A stretch of DNA of 52,012 bases from Clostridia bacterium. Lineage in GTDB: Bacteria; Bacillota; Clostridia; Oscillospirales; Acutalibacteraceae. Positions 51,979 to 52,012 of the stretch are shown piece after piece; the first letter of the stretch is position 1, and the number at the start of each line of letters is the position of its first letter. The DNA is taken from assembly GCA_017517135.1 (NCBI GenBank), contig JAFXAK010000015.1:1-52012 (forward strand). The letters are read 5' to 3'. A model generated the notes under the pieces. The model searched no databases, had not been told where the DNA came from, and worked only from the letters and a program-made list of their open reading frames with translations. Made by a program: the position numbers and the translations under genes.

Positions 51979-52012
51979 ATGTTAGAAAAAATATTCAAAA
52001 AAAAGAAAAAGA
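51979..52012 (+). CDS. Start of an unknown gene, cut by the window end
   Basis: CAGGAG at 51967-51972 precedes an ATG at 51979 that opens the frame MLEKIFKKKKK to the window end. Only 11 codons are visible, with a strongly basic stretch. A perfect consensus promoter directly upstream supports a real, well-expressed gene. No family can be named from this. Confidence 0.6.
   Translation, partial: MLEKIFKKKKK

Overview
The window looks like a chromosomal stretch of a spore-forming, gut-type Clostridia bacterium, most likely in or near the Ruminococcaceae/Oscillospiraceae. The reasons are a SpoIIID regulator, a BofA-like protein, a complete Gram-positive style str operon (rpoB-rpoC-rpsL-rpsG-fusA-tuf), moderately AT-rich DNA, strong GGAGG ribosome binding sites with frequent TTG and GTG starts, and a secreted protein ending in a type I dockerin. 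Genus level is inference only. I see no tRNA, rRNA, CRISPR array, transposase or phage gene. No stretch over 300 bases lacks a gene.

Left part (1-8.7 kb), accessory and mostly on the minus strand. It opens with two gene remnants that meet at one junction near position 183: a repeat unit of a surface protein and the C-terminus of a DegV protein. Next come a 1052-residue secreted M23 peptidase with SH3-like, ricin-type, Cys-rich and dockerin modules, a membrane protein whose reading frame breaks at a run of eight A, and a group of lipoproteins and zinc-ribbon membrane proteins that share a domain.

Middle (8.8-20.8 kb). A DUF6273-type secreted protein is divergent from an AgrA/AgrC-like LytTR two-component pair, with two CCATTC boxes 22 bp apart between their promoters. 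Then follow a large surface protein with three tandem Ig-like repeats, an M20 peptidase of the carboxypeptidase S/PM20D1 type, a branched-chain aminotransferase (ilvE) overlapped by the end of a D-2-hydroxyacid dehydrogenase gene, and a cytoplasmic GH43-like protein.

Housekeeping cluster on the plus strand (20.9-32.5 kb): metallophosphoesterase, glmU, pth, mfd, PHP phosphoesterase, comEC, holA and an RNase M5-like Toprim protein in a tightly spaced run, then a secreted hypothetical protein. From 32.5 to 39.3 kb there are an APC amino acid permease, mscL, a lipoprotein with a chagasin-like C-terminus, an ABC-F ATPase with manA, a small Cys-rich protein and bofA.

Right part (39.3-52 kb): the str operon on the minus strand, with its own promoter and a strong leader hairpin before rpsL and a probable promoter before tuf. 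It is divergent from spoIIID. Between rpoB and spoIIID a near-consensus plus-strand promoter is followed about 100 bases later by a strong terminator, antisense to the start of the rpoB leader. A new gene starts at the right edge behind a perfect consensus promoter.

Best candidates for undescribed biology are the frameshifted membrane protein, the lipoprotein/zinc-ribbon cluster, the LytTR-DUF6273 module, the architecture of the M23-dockerin protein, and the short transcription unit next to rpoB. No family assignment here was checked by a database search.
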